From NCBI RefSeq assembly GCF_001311845.1, contig NZ_BBCC01000019.1, forward strand, positions 1 to 56,273: a stretch of 56,273 bases of DNA, given 5' to 3'. Position 1 is the stretch's first letter. Each line of letters begins with the position of its first letter. This document shows positions 7,390 through 16,803 of this stretch, one piece after another. The notes under the pieces were generated by a model. It saw only the letters and a program-made list of their open reading frames with translations, searched no databases and was not told the DNA's origin. This DNA is from Desulfosarcina cetonica JCM 12296. Its GTDB lineage: Bacteria > Desulfobacterota > Desulfobacteria > Desulfobacterales > Desulfosarcinaceae. The position numbers and the translations under genes were made by a program.

Positions 7390-7578
7390 TCAAAGACGCG
7401 GCTTGCGGCGCCGTTCACGATGGATGGAGAGCAGCTTTTCGCTGATGGCATCGAAAATGAACTCGCTGGGTTGAATGCCCTTGGACCGGCAATAATCCTC
7501 GACGCGTGCGTACAGGGCCTTGGGAATTTCCGCGCAGATGCATGCATTTTCGGTTGGGTCGGGGATGTCGCTGTTCAT
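7390..7578 (-). CDS. small ribbon-helix-helix-like protein
   Basis: A 62-residue protein from the ATG at 7578. The pattern strand ACICAEIPKALYARV, helix EDYCRSKG, turn IQPSEF and helix IFDAISEKLLSI fits the RHH (Arc/CopG/MetJ) fold, followed by a basic tail RERRRKPRL. RHH proteins bind palindromic operators as dimers. A 16-bp inverted repeat lies just upstream (7610-7696) and could be its own operator. No toxin gene adjoins; the next gene encodes a lipoprotein, so a toxin-antitoxin role is not supported. Confidence 0.6.
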   Translation of the reverse strand: MNSDIPDPTENACICAEIPKALYARVEDYCRSKGIQPSEFIFDAISEKLLSIHRERRRKPRL

Positions 7579-7609
7579 TGTCTCTTCTCAAGATTCCGGT
7601 ATAGTTTTT

Positions 7610-7696
7610 AAGATAATGTTTTTGGCAAGGCCAGAGGGAGGAAACTGTATAAAACATACCGTGACGACCGATAACGCAGCCCAAAAACATTATCTT
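7610..7696. repeat. 16-bp perfect inverted repeat, 55-bp spacer
   Basis: AAGATAATGTTTTTGG at 7610-7625 and its exact complement at 7681-7696. Partial similarity continues outward (TATAGTTTTT against CTATAATATTC). It sits between the GAPDH stop and the RHH start. It may be paired operator half-sites for the RHH protein, or the ends of a very small mobile element. Confidence 0.6.
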
Positions 7697-7713
7697 GAAT
7701 ATTATAGTTGGGG

Positions 7714-8960
7714 TTACATGTTCTCGGCGATGGAGACGATCCGGTCGCCGAGCATGTTGACGTAGCTGCCCATTTCGTTGTCGTACCAGCCGTAGATCAC
7801 GGCCTGGGTCACCGGCGCGCGCACCACCGTGTCCGGCAGGCTCTTCAGGATATCCTTGGAGAAACCGGGAATATTGGCCAGGTCAAGACTGAGATCGGCC
7901 GTGCGCGTGTGGGTTTCGTTGCCTTCGATCACCGCCGCCGCCTTGGGCGCGCCGAGGATATCGCCGGAGACGTTCTGTTTTTCGGTGAACTGCAGGTAGC
8001 GGTTGGGGTCGAGCTGCGCCGCCTGTTCATAGACGCTGTTGATCACGCCCCGGCGGATCGGTTCCTCGGACGGACTTTCCTGGATGCTGAGAACCAGGAT
8101 GATCAGCGAGCCGGAACTGACCGGCACCCGCACCGACTCGGCGATGAAGCCGATGTTCTCCATTTCGGGGATCACCAGCGCAGGGCCTTGGCCGCCCCCG
8201 TGGAGGTGAGAATGATGTTGTTGAGAATCGAGCGGTTTTTTCTTAAATCGGTTTTTCCGGCCTTGGGCAGCCGGTCGAGCACCTGCTGGGAACCGGTGGC
8301 GGCGTGCACCGTGGCCATGGAGGCCGAGAGGATGCGTTTGGCCCCAAAGGCGTTGAGCAACGGCTTCATCATGTGGGCCAGGCAGGTGGTGGTGCATGAG
8401 GCGTTGGAAATGATGCGGTGACGCTTGGGATCGTAATCATTGGCGTTGACCCCCATGACCGTGGTGATCGTATCCTCGGGCATGGGCGCGCCCTCATGCT
8501 TCGTTTTGAAGGGGGCGGAAACCACCACTTTTTCGGCGCCGGCTTCCAGGTGGCCGCGCACGGAGCCCTTGGGCGTGTCGACGGGTAGGGTGGGGTCCAG
8601 GAATTGGCCGGTGGTGTCCACCACCAGGCGCACGTCATGGGCTTTCCAGTCGATATCCTGGGGCGTGCGGGCCTCGCGCAGAAATCGTACCGTCACCCCG
8701 TCGACCACCATGCTGCCGGCGGCTTCGTCGATGTCGTGAATCGCCGGTTCGGCCCGGTAGCCGTGCAGGAAGGTGTGCAGTGCGCCGTAGGTCGAATCGC
8801 GTTCCAGGTAGTGGGCAACGTCCTTCATTCCGGTTCCGGCCTGACGACCGATATTGACCACGATTTCGTTGAAATAGCGCCGACCGACATGGTTCCAGAC
8901 AGTCAGTTTGCCGATACGGCCCAAACCGTTGACGCCAATTTTCATTTTACCTTCGTTCAT
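7714..8960 (-). CDS. gap: glyceraldehyde-3-phosphate dehydrogenase, long form (one frameshift)
   Basis: Phosphorylating GAPDH of glycolysis/gluconeogenesis. The N-terminal Rossmann motif is KIGVNGLGRIGKL, the active-site Cys lies in SNASCTTTC, and the C-terminal part carries WYDNEMGSYVNMLGDRI. The frame breaks near 8177: AAGGCCCTGCGCTGG needs one more G (CTG GCG CTG) to continue STGAAKAL into ALVIPEMENIGF. With one base restored the protein is 415 residues, against ~335 for common GAPDH; extra segments lie at about residues 40-90 (VNIGRQAGTGMKDVAHYL). Start: ATG at 8960, with GGAG 10 bases upstream. It is the last gene of an IclR / PEP-synthase-like / GAPDH run. Confidence 0.85.
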
Positions 8961-9028
8961 GGTGTCTATCTCCGCAGCCTGTCGGAACCGGTGCCGGCAG
9001 GGGTCGTTGAAGGTCCATTTTGTCGAGA

Positions 9029-12000
9029 TCAGGCTTCCCTTATTTTTATGTTCCCTTGATAAACCGAACCCTCCCGACCGTCAATGCTAATGTGGTCGCC
9101 GGAGCGGATCACCACCTTGTCGAATCGGGCGGTTTTCTCTTTCTCGTTGCACACCAGGCTGCCGCATCCGACCACGCAGGTCTTGCCCAGGCGGTGGGCG
9201 ACCACCGACGCGTGGGAGGTGAGCCCACCGCGGGCGGTGAGCAGGCCGTCGGCGGCATGAATCTCCTTGATGTCGTCGGGTACCGTGTCACCGCGGATCA
9301 GAATCAGGGCCGTCCCCGGTTCGGTTTCGCGCCAGCGGTCGATCTCGCTTACGGAGAAGACCGCCCGCCCGCTCATGGCACCGCCGGCCACCCCGATACC
9401 ATGCCCCAGGTAGCGTTCGGCATCGATGTTGGGATCGAAGGCCAAGACGGTTTTACGTTCGCGAATGGCCATGTCGCGGGTCTGCAAGAGGTAGATATTG
9501 TCGCTGGCAGGACCCTCGAAGGTGAACTCCATCTCCTGGGGGCTCCAGCCTTTCTTGTAGATCAACGTGGCGGCCCATTTGCGGATTGCCGCGTAGATGG
9601 CCGGAAAGTGCGTTTCCAGGGTGATGTCGGTGTCGCGCATCTCGATTTCCTGCTGCTTGACCGATATGGGCAGGGTACGCACCAGCCCGGCAACCACGTC
9701 CTCGCCCTGGTTTTCCAGGGTGAAATCACCCCACGGACTCAGGGTGTCGCCGGACCAGCGAGGGTTGTGGGTAAAAAAGACCCCCGAGCCGGCCTGGTGC
9801 GAGATGTTGCCAAAAACCATTTCCTGGACGGTGACGGCGGTGCCCCAATCATCGGAGATGCCCATGATTTTGCGGTAGGTCTGGGCGCGATGGGACTCCC
9901 AGGAGGCGAAAACCGCGTTGATGGTCATGAAGAGCTGATCCAGGGGATCCTCGGGGACCTCCGCGCCTTCGTCCTGAATGCGTTGCTTGTAGGCCAGGGC
10001 GACCATCTTCATCTGCTCCCCGGTGAATCCCTTTTTCAGGGGGATGCCCAGCTTGGTCTTGAATTCGGCGATGATGGCGTCGAAATCGTCCCGCTCCAGG
10101 CCAACGGCCATGCCGTAGCACTGCAGGAAGCGACGGTAGTTGTCCCAGGCGAACCAGGGGTTGTCCATGCGCTGGGCCAGTCCGGCGGCGATCTCCTCGT
10201 TGATGCCCACGTCCAGGAAGGTCTCCATCATGCCGGGCTGGGAAATGGAGGCCCCGCTACGCACCGAGAAGAGCAGGGGGTTGGACGGGTCGCCGAAACG
10301 TTTGCCGGTGATTTTCTGCATGTGGGCCACATGGCGGCCGATCTGCTGACGGAAGTTTTTGGTCACCGGCGCGAAGCCGTCGATCAGCTCCCGGCAGCGG
10401 AAGGCCTCGGTGGTGATGATGAATCCCGGCGGCACCGGCAGGCCCAGGTTTTTCAGTTTGAGCAGGTTGAGTCCCTTGTTGCCCATGTAGATGATGCCCA
10501 CGGCCTTGTTGTTGACTTCGTCCAGGGCGGTGATGACCCGCTGGGGGTCGAAATTGAGCAGCCGGTGAAGCTTGTCCTTGGGTAGCATGTTGGACTGATG
10601 GAAAAGGGTGTTGAGGATACGGGTGAGGAAAAGGTCCAGTTGCTGGAGCCCCAGGGAGGTGGCGATGCGGTCGCGGAAAAAGATCTCCGAGATGCGGTGC
10701 TTGAGTTTTTCGCCGTCCACGCCCGATTCCCGTGACAGGTACTTCTCGAGAATGCGGTCCATGGGCATCTGGCCGAGGATGCGCGTGAGATTCTGACCAT
10801 GGATGTTGTTGAAATAATCGTTGATGATATTCTTAACGGCCACGGCAAAGCCCTTGAAGATGTCCAGGTACTGGGTGAAGGTGAAGCCGCGGACCTCCAG
10901 GGCATGGGCCAACAGATCGAGCTGACGTTCCAGTTCCACCGAAGAGATGCCGTCCAGGCGCAGGGCCTTGTCGAACAGGGTGAGCCGTTCGTAGATGTCG
11001 TTGAAGGTGGCCCGGGTGATCAAGCCGAGGTTGATCTGGTCGACCAGCTCCTCGAAAAGCACGTTGATCAGGGATTCGATGCGGAAGGTCAGCCCCAGGG
11101 CATCGAATTTGCGCTCGTGGTAACTGCCGTACATGGACGGGATGTCGATGGTGATGTGCCGTTTCTTGTAGATGTCGGCCCGGATTTCGAAGGTCTCCTC
11201 CGAGAGGATCGCCTCCTTGAGGCGATCGAGGTAATCCATCAGGGCGAACAGCCGCGTCTTGAGATCCGGCTGGTCCAGGGCGGCCTGGAGCAGGTGCAGT
11301 TCGGGAAAGGATTCCCGATCCAGTTGATCGATATACTGGCGCAGGGATTTATGGTCCAGATGGTACTTGTGGTAGAGCAGTTTGTAGAAGCTGCTGATCA
11401 GGACCACCCGTTCGATGTCGATGGGATCGGCATCCGGCGTGCCGGCGAGCATCCCGCGGATGCGCTCCTCATCCTCATCGAGCAGCTCGGCGGGCAGGGC
11501 CAGACCCTTTTCCATGAGCAAGCCGACCAGCCGGTGGACCCCATCGATGTAGCGCCCGGAGACGTCGATCTGGGAATAGATGTTGGGCGGCACAAAGGGT
11601 TGCAGCGGCTCCTTGTCGCGGGTTTGCCAGAAGTGCAGCACGGCTTCCATGAAACGGATGATGCGGTTGGAGCTTTCCACATGGCTCTGCTTGCGCAGGA
11701 AATGAATCAGAACGTCCCGCCGGTGGGTGACTTCGTCCAGCCGGGTGGAAATGTCGCGTAGATGCCCCTCGGCCCCGATGTCGTTGAAATAGGCGGGGAA
11801 GAGGCGCGCCAGCTGCTTGGTCAGGTTGAAGACCGGGCCGATGCGGCTGTTGAGCAGGCGGGTGATGTCCCGGGGGAACAGGTCCGTGTCCTTGATGAAA
11901 ATACCGGTCAGGGCGATTTCGATGATCAGGCTGGAGAGCAGTCGTGACGACCAGATGGGCTTGCATTCGATCAATTCCAACCAGGTGCGGACATTCTGCA

Positions 12001-13213
12001 GATGGGCGGGGTTGACCTGAATCTGCCAGTCGTTGCCCACCCCGCCCAGCATGGGCGTCTGAAAGCCCAGGTCGACCATCTGGTCGATGAAGAAATTCAC
12101 CAGGTCGATCTCGTCGGTCTGGTAGACGGCCTGGCCCATGTTGAGCACGCAGGTCAGGGTGGTGGTGGGAAACTGTTCGGCCTGGGTCTTGAGAATATTG
12201 AAGGTCTTCTCGATCAGCTCGCCGATATTTCGGTAGTTCTCGTTCTCGATCAACCAACCCACGGTGCGGTTGATGTCCCGCAAGGCCTCCTCGTGGATTT
12301 GGTTCAGGCCGGAAATGCCCATGATGTGGAAAAGAAAGATCACCTTCCATCCATTGCCCTGGTTCTTGTTGGCCCCGGCTTCCAGCAGGATCTGCGGCAT
12401 GCGGCGGTAGTGTTCGACAATGGCGCTGAAATCGGTCAGGGTCAGCAGCTGTTCGAAGGTGGCGTGCCCATCGGTGTCGGCCTGGCCCACGATTTCCGCC
12501 AGCCGGTGCTGAAGGTCGTGCAGGACGGAATGGGAGATGGCCCCGAAGCACGCTTTGACAGGGTCGCTGTCCGACAGCTCGCCGGCGGCCGTGCAAAAGC
12601 TTTCCCAGGGATCCTTCAGCGTGCCCCAGAAGGTGTAGGTGGCCTGGTACATGCGGGTCATCAGACGATTGAAAACCGCATATTCCGTGATCATGCCGTT
12701 GGCGCGCTCGCCGAGCAATTGGATGATGCGTTTCAGTGGATAGAAACTCTTGACAAAAAGAAAGAAACGGTCGTCCGGATAGGCATGGATCCGTTCGAAG
12801 GCCGCTTGGAGGACCGGTAGGAAATCGGCCAGCCGATCCCGCGAATTGCCGATGATTTCCTGGAGGTAGCGTAAAAGGTTATCCACCGCTTCCACCCGAA
12901 CGCTCTCAGGACTCTCCGCATCGATGGCTTCGGCAAAAATGTCGATCATGACCCCTGTGGCTTCCACGCCCCGTGCATGGGATTGAAACAGATGAAAATA
13001 GTCCAGGGCGTAGGTGCGCGCCTCATCCACGATGAACTGCCAGTTGCGATAGGGATGGCTGAGTTCGCGCAGGAAGGCGTTTACGCCCTCCATCAGACCG
13101 TAGTAGCGGGCCATGACCGCCTGAATGCATTCATAGCGTGCATCGATGGTGACATTGACATGGGTGCTGGCCAGGTTGACTTCAAGGGCTTTGGACTTGA
13201 TCATGGTTTTCAC
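9029..13213 (-). CDS. PEP synthase/PPDK-like protein with giant N-terminal region and no PEP-binding barrel
   Basis: A 1394-residue protein. From about residue 905 it carries a PPDK/PEP-synthase ATP-grasp domain (MGNKGLNLLKLKNLGLPVPPGF, LLFSVRSGASISQPGMMET, VTVQEMVFGN, QTRDM). A swivelling phosphohistidine domain follows, with His1334 in GGLTSHASVVAHR. The protein ends about 60 residues after this His, so the ~350-residue PEP/pyruvate TIM barrel of PPDK and PpsA is absent. Residues 1-900 are helical and unlike anything I recognise. ATP should phosphorylate the His; the final acceptor is unknown. It could be a separate protein, or a substrate bound by the N-terminus, as in rifampicin phosphotransferase with its different domain order. 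It lies 61 bp after an IclR gene and 68 bp before GAPDH. Confidence 0.8.
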   Translation of the reverse strand: MKTMIKSKALEVNLASTHVNVTIDARYECIQAVMARYYGLMEGVNAFLRELSHPYRNWQFIVDEARTYALDYFHLFQSHARGVEATGVMIDIFAEAIDAESPESVRVEAVDNLLRYLQEIIGNSRDRLADFLPVLQAAFERIHAYPDDRFFLFVKSFYPLKRIIQLLGERANGMITEYAVFNRLMTRMYQATYTFWGTLKDPWESFCTAAGELSDSDPVKACFGAISHSVLHDLQHRLAEIVGQADTDGHATFEQLLTLTDFSAIVEHYRRMPQILLEAGANKNQGNGWKVIFLFHIMGISGLNQIHEEALRDINRTVGWLIENENYRNIGELIEKTFNILKTQAEQFPTTTLTCVLNMGQAVYQTDEIDLVNFFIDQMVDLGFQTPMLGGVGNDWQIQVNPAHLQNVRTWLELIECKPIWSSRLLSSLIIEIALTGIFIKDTDLFPRDITRLLNSRIGPVFNLTKQLARLFPAYFNDIGAEGHLRDISTRLDEVTHRRDVLIHFLRKQSHVESSNRIIRFMEAVLHFWQTRDKEPLQPFVPPNIYSQIDVSGRYIDGVHRLVGLLMEKGLALPAELLDEDEERIRGMLAGTPDADPIDIERVVLISSFYKLLYHKYHLDHKSLRQYIDQLDRESFPELHLLQAALDQPDLKTRLFALMDYLDRLKEAILSEETFEIRADIYKKRHITIDIPSMYGSYHERKFDALGLTFRIESLINVLFEELVDQINLGLITRATFNDIYERLTLFDKALRLDGISSVELERQLDLLAHALEVRGFTFTQYLDIFKGFAVAVKNIINDYFNNIHGQNLTRILGQMPMDRILEKYLSRESGVDGEKLKHRISEIFFRDRIATSLGLQQLDLFLTRILNTLFHQSNMLPKDKLHRLLNFDPQRVITALDEVNNKAVGIIYMGNKGLNLLKLKNLGLPVPPGFIITTEAFRCRELIDGFAPVTKNFRQQIGRHVAHMQKITGKRFGDPSNPLLFSVRSGASISQPGMMETFLDVGINEEIAAGLAQRMDNPWFAWDNYRRFLQCYGMAVGLERDDFDAIIAEFKTKLGIPLKKGFTGEQMKMVALAYKQRIQDEGAEVPEDPLDQLFMTINAVFASWESHRAQTYRKIMGISDDWGTAVTVQEMVFGNISHQAGSGVFFTHNPRWSGDTLSPWGDFTLENQGEDVVAGLVRTLPISVKQQEIEMRDTDITLETHFPAIYAAIRKWAATLIYKKGWSPQEMEFTFEGPASDNIYLLQTRDMAIRERKTVLAFDPNIDAERYLGHGIGVAGGAMSGRAVFSVSEIDRWRETEPGTALILIRGDTVPDDIKEIHAADGLLTARGGLTSHASVVAHRLGKTCVVGCGSLVCNEKEKTARFDKVVIRSGDHISIDGREGSVYQGNIKIREA

Positions 13214-13274
13214 GCTTCAAAAAAGATAAGGTGCGCGGGTTGTCTGATTTTAACTGGGATTTTCGACGCCTTCA

Positions 13275-14069
13275 TCAACTGGCATGGTGGCCCAATTCGA
13301 TGGAAATACTTTCCGCTGCCTTGAGCACCAATGCCAATGTGCGTTTGACCTGTTCCTCGTCGGTATAGTCGGGGAAGGGCAGCGCCACGCCGATGGCGGC
13401 GATGACCTTGCCGGAGACATCCCGAATCGGGGCGGCCACACCTTTGATCCCCGGGTGGGCTTCGCCGGTTTCGGCGGCATATCCCTTTTCCCGGATATCG
13501 GCCAGACGGCGGTAAAAGGTTTCCGGGTCGGTGATGCTTTGCGGGGTGAACGCTTGCAGGGGATCGCGGGCCAGCAGCTCCTGAACCTTGACCAGGGGCA
13601 TGTCGGCCATCAGCACCTGACCAAGCATACCGAAGTGCAGTGGCCGCTGCTCGCCGATGGACGAAGAGATTTTGATCCAGCCGGTCCCCTCGCGCTTGTC
13701 CACATACACCAGGCGACCCTCCAGACATTGGCCCAAAAGCACGTTCAGGCCGGTCTTGTCCCTCAGCCATTCGATGTGGTGGATGGCTGCCTTGCGCACG
13801 GAAAAACCGGCGTGGACCACGGCGCCCAATTCAAAAAGGCGCAAGCCGAGTTCATATTGCTTGTTGTGCGGGTCCTGCCGCAGATAACCGCGGTCGGTCA
13901 GATTGGCCAGCAGCCGTTTGGCCGTGGTTTTTTTCAAACCGGTCTGGGCGACCACCTCGGACAGGTTCAACCTGCGCTGGTGAAAGGAGAACAGATCGAT
14001 AATATCCAAGGCCCGATCCAAGGCCTGGACACGATAGATGGAGCCATGGTTGTGTTTTTTTTGTTCCAT
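13275..14069 (-). CDS. IclR-family transcriptional regulator
   Basis: 264 residues. Winged-helix HTH at about residues 10-75 (VQALDRALDIIDLFSFHQ, LNLSEVVAQTGLKKTTAKRLLANL, GYLRQDPHNKQYELG), then the IclR effector domain (HIEWLRDKTGLNVLLG, HPGIKGVAAPIRDVSGKVIAAIGVALP). IclR proteins usually sense carboxylic acids or aromatic intermediates. The start is placed at MEQKK (14069), with AAGG upstream; a longer frame to 14180 adds 37 residues without HTH or conservation. It heads a same-strand run with the PEP-synthase-like and GAPDH genes, so it probably controls central carbon flow at this locus. The effector is unknown. Confidence 0.85.
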   Translation of the reverse strand: MEQKKHNHGSIYRVQALDRALDIIDLFSFHQRRLNLSEVVAQTGLKKTTAKRLLANLTDRGYLRQDPHNKQYELGLRLFELGAVVHAGFSVRKAAIHHIEWLRDKTGLNVLLGQCLEGRLVYVDKREGTGWIKISSSIGEQRPLHFGMLGQVLMADMPLVKVQELLARDPLQAFTPQSITDPETFYRRLADIREKGYAAETGEAHPGIKGVAAPIRDVSGKVIAAIGVALPFPDYTDEEQVKRTLALVLKAAESISIELGHHAS

Positions 14070-14381
14070 ATAATGAACCTTGCTTTCCGCAGAATTAAGG
14101 GACACGCGACGGGCTGTCAAGAGATAACTTGTCGGAACCATGGGCGGCAGCACCGTTGCCGCAGGCCCATGCGCCGGCATGGGATACCTTGCCCGAGAGC
14201 CCGTTTTCGATTTTCGTTTGCGCTAAACTGTGCTATCTATCGAAAATAATCTGGAATCAATGAGGTCGGCTGATTTTTCAACCCGTCTTGCCAACCGGTC
14301 GCAACCGGACCGGACGCCAACCCATGATGGCCGCGTAAAAAGTCGCATTTCCGACGGTGCTTCACGTATTGGGTCGCTGTT
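14070..14381. other. divergent intergenic region, 312 bp
   Basis: It separates the minus-strand IclR run from the plus-strand 14382 gene. It should hold both promoters, but I cannot pick out convincing -35/-10 or -24/-12 elements or a palindromic IclR operator. Confidence 0.4.
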
Positions 14382-16627
14382 ATGAATGATAAAGAAATTT
14401 ACCTTGATGATGCCGCTCAGCAGCTTTTCGCCCAGTTGGAGGGGCTTGAAACGCACCAGAAAGGGCGCTCCGCTAGTGAGTTGATGGCCGACAGCCTGGC
14501 TGCCGAACAAAAACAGCAGGACGTCTGGCGAATCCTGTTGTGTGAGATCGTTCAGGACATTGCGGCCTACCTGCAGCGTGTGAACCGGGATGGCAATCCT
14601 TTTGAGGAACGCCAGGTCTTCGATCGGCTGGCCGAAAGCCTGGGCAAGGTCGCCCAGTTTACCGGGCCCGCCGGACGCATCCTGATCCGCTACCGGGGGC
14701 TTTCCAGCGATGGCGATATCCCCGAACGGCTGGATTACGAAATCCTTCTCGGCAACATGCTTGTTGATCTCGACCTGGTGCCGGCAATGGTCAAGCGTCA
14801 TGGCAGTTTGCTGATCAACCTGATGCGCCAGCTGCTGGAGGCTTATGGCGTTTTCGCAAGTTGCGGCATCAACAACCTGTACCTGCACTTGCCCAAGGGG
14901 GATCCCGAATCCCTGAAACGCCTGCGCCTGAGCCTGCACCTGCTTGCGGGGCTCTACCATGCCGAGACCCATCAGACGGAATTGACCCTGGGGACGGGGA
15001 AAACACAGGTGGTGCCCATCGTGGCCGACGAAAAGGGCAAAACCAGTGTCAACCTGACCCTGGTGGCGGGCGTCAATCGCCTGAATGCCAATACCATGCG
15101 CGGCCTTGTGACCAAGGTCGATGCCTGGATCCAGAAAAAGGAACAGACTGACGAGGGCTGCCGATTCACCAGTGTCTACAACGCGATTTTCGGTCTTCCC
15201 AAGATCAGCGCCCAGCTGATTCCCCCCCCCTTGGAGATCAACAACCTGGATTGGCTGATGCGCGAGGAGAGTGAAACGGATTTCTCACGGGAAAAGGCCA
15301 AGGTTGCCCGGATCATCGCCAGCGTGGAGGGCAATCCCGAAAAAGTGGCCAAGGTCATCAAAAGCGTTTACGGGGACGATTACCCGAAAATCAACGCCCG
15401 TCATCTGGCGGAACGGCTGGGGCTTTCATCCCACCTGCTCCAGGCCATCGACGCCAAACCCAAAAGCGAGGATGCCCGGCAGGAGGTCCTCACCAATTTA
15501 CAAAAACGGCTGGACACGGTACGCGACGACGTCTTTGACAACCTTTACGTCACGCGTTCGGCCGATGGCGGGACTGAATCCACCGGGGCCCTGGTGGGGG
15601 CGGTGCATCGCCAGCTGTTCAAAATGGTCTCTTTTTTCCAGGGGCGCTCCACGACCCGTAAAAAATTGATGGCATGGTGCATGCGGCCACCCATTTCGAA
15701 ACATCCGATTTCGAGATCCTGGCCAAGGATTTCGGTATCTCCATGGAAGAAGCGCACCAGCTGGTCGAGGCCCTGAAGAAATGCTTCGACGACAAGGGCC
15801 ATTTCATCAAGTCGGCGTTTGTCGAGGGGCTGCAGCACTTTGCACGCTACGAAAAGAAAATTTTCGAATTTCTCTGGCGCCACCTCAAGGATGTGATTTC
15901 CGCCGAGGATCGTACCGCCTTTCTCAATTCATTGCAGCTGCTGACCGCCCGGATGCGCCAGCCCAAACGGGCCTTCAAAATTCTGCTCGAGGATTTCCTC
16001 AAGGATCCGAAGGACCTGCAGTATTCGGATGCCAAGGCGCTGATGCTGGCCAACCTGATCCTCCACGAATATGACAAATCCCTGGCCGAGATGGAGATCA
16101 CCCCCGAGGACATTCTGTTCAGCCAGCGCGGCCTGGATCAGGAGGTGGCCCACTATGCCGCCTGGCGGCTGGATCGGGATCAGGAAGTTTTTTTTAACAA
16201 GGTGCGCACGGTTCACCACGGCTTGTGCGAGGCCCTGGATCTCGGCATGACCCGCAAACAGCGGATTCCGGTCAAGGATCTGACGGGCCTGGAACGTGAG
16301 CTGTATATCTTTCTGGCCATGATCGAGACCACCGTGGGACGCTCGGTCTTGCGCAGTGCGGTCAACGAGTATGGCAGCCCGGAGTCGGACATCTATTTCT
16401 ACAAGGAGAGCGACCGCTGCATGTCCCAGCTGATGCAGAACCTGCGCATCGCCATCCGCGGGTTGGCCAATATCGGCAAGATGGAGTGCATCCCCTCCCT
16501 GGAGGCGGTCAAGACGCGCGAGGAGGTGTTCCAACGTCTCAAGAAAACCAAGGCCCACCGGGATCAGTCGCGCATGATTTCCGAATGGGTCGACGAAGCG
16601 GTAAAGCTCATCAAATTTCGCGCTTGA
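14382..16627 (+). CDS. large conserved-looking hypothetical protein, ~748 aa (one frameshift)
   Basis: Two frames, 14382-15776 and an overlapping one ending at 16627, read as a single protein if one base is restored near 15660-15672 (either the A6 run in CGTAAAAAATTG or the GG of ATGGCATGG). The corrected length is a whole number of codons. The product is almost entirely helical and charged, with no signal peptide, membrane segment or recognisable catalytic motif. One patch (SVNLTLVAGVNRLNANTMRGLV, about residues 220-245) looks like a small beta element. It is divergent from the IclR/PEP-synthase-like operon, whose product also has a long helical unknown region; partnership is possible but unproven. 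Start: ATG at 14382, weak ribosome site. Confidence 0.6.
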
Positions 16628-16803
16628 GCACAGGTTCATCCCACCCCATTCAGCCAAAATCAAATCCGTCGATTTTTTGAATGATCGTCAAAAAAAGGCT
16701 TGACCAATTTTGAGCTTATGCTTATTTTCCAGCTACGCCGAAGGATCGGCGGTTTGCTTGACACCCATCCCGGCACGTTGCCGGCGCGAGGAGATAACAG
16801 CGC

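Noticed and set aside
7390..7578. Antitoxin of a toxin-antitoxin pair
   Set aside because: The RHH-like protein is followed by a lipoprotein gene and preceded by GAPDH; no toxin-sized partner is present.
6643..7611. Plus-strand open frame of ~320 codons
   Set aside because: It is the antisense shadow of the lipoprotein and RHH genes, which have a lipobox, a fold signature and operon spacing; the plus frame has no domain or ribosome site.
9020..12820. Several long plus-strand frames (up to 521 codons)
   Set aside because: All are antisense to the PEP-synthase-like gene, rich in GDH/VDG-type repeats typical of shadow translation, with no recognisable protein.
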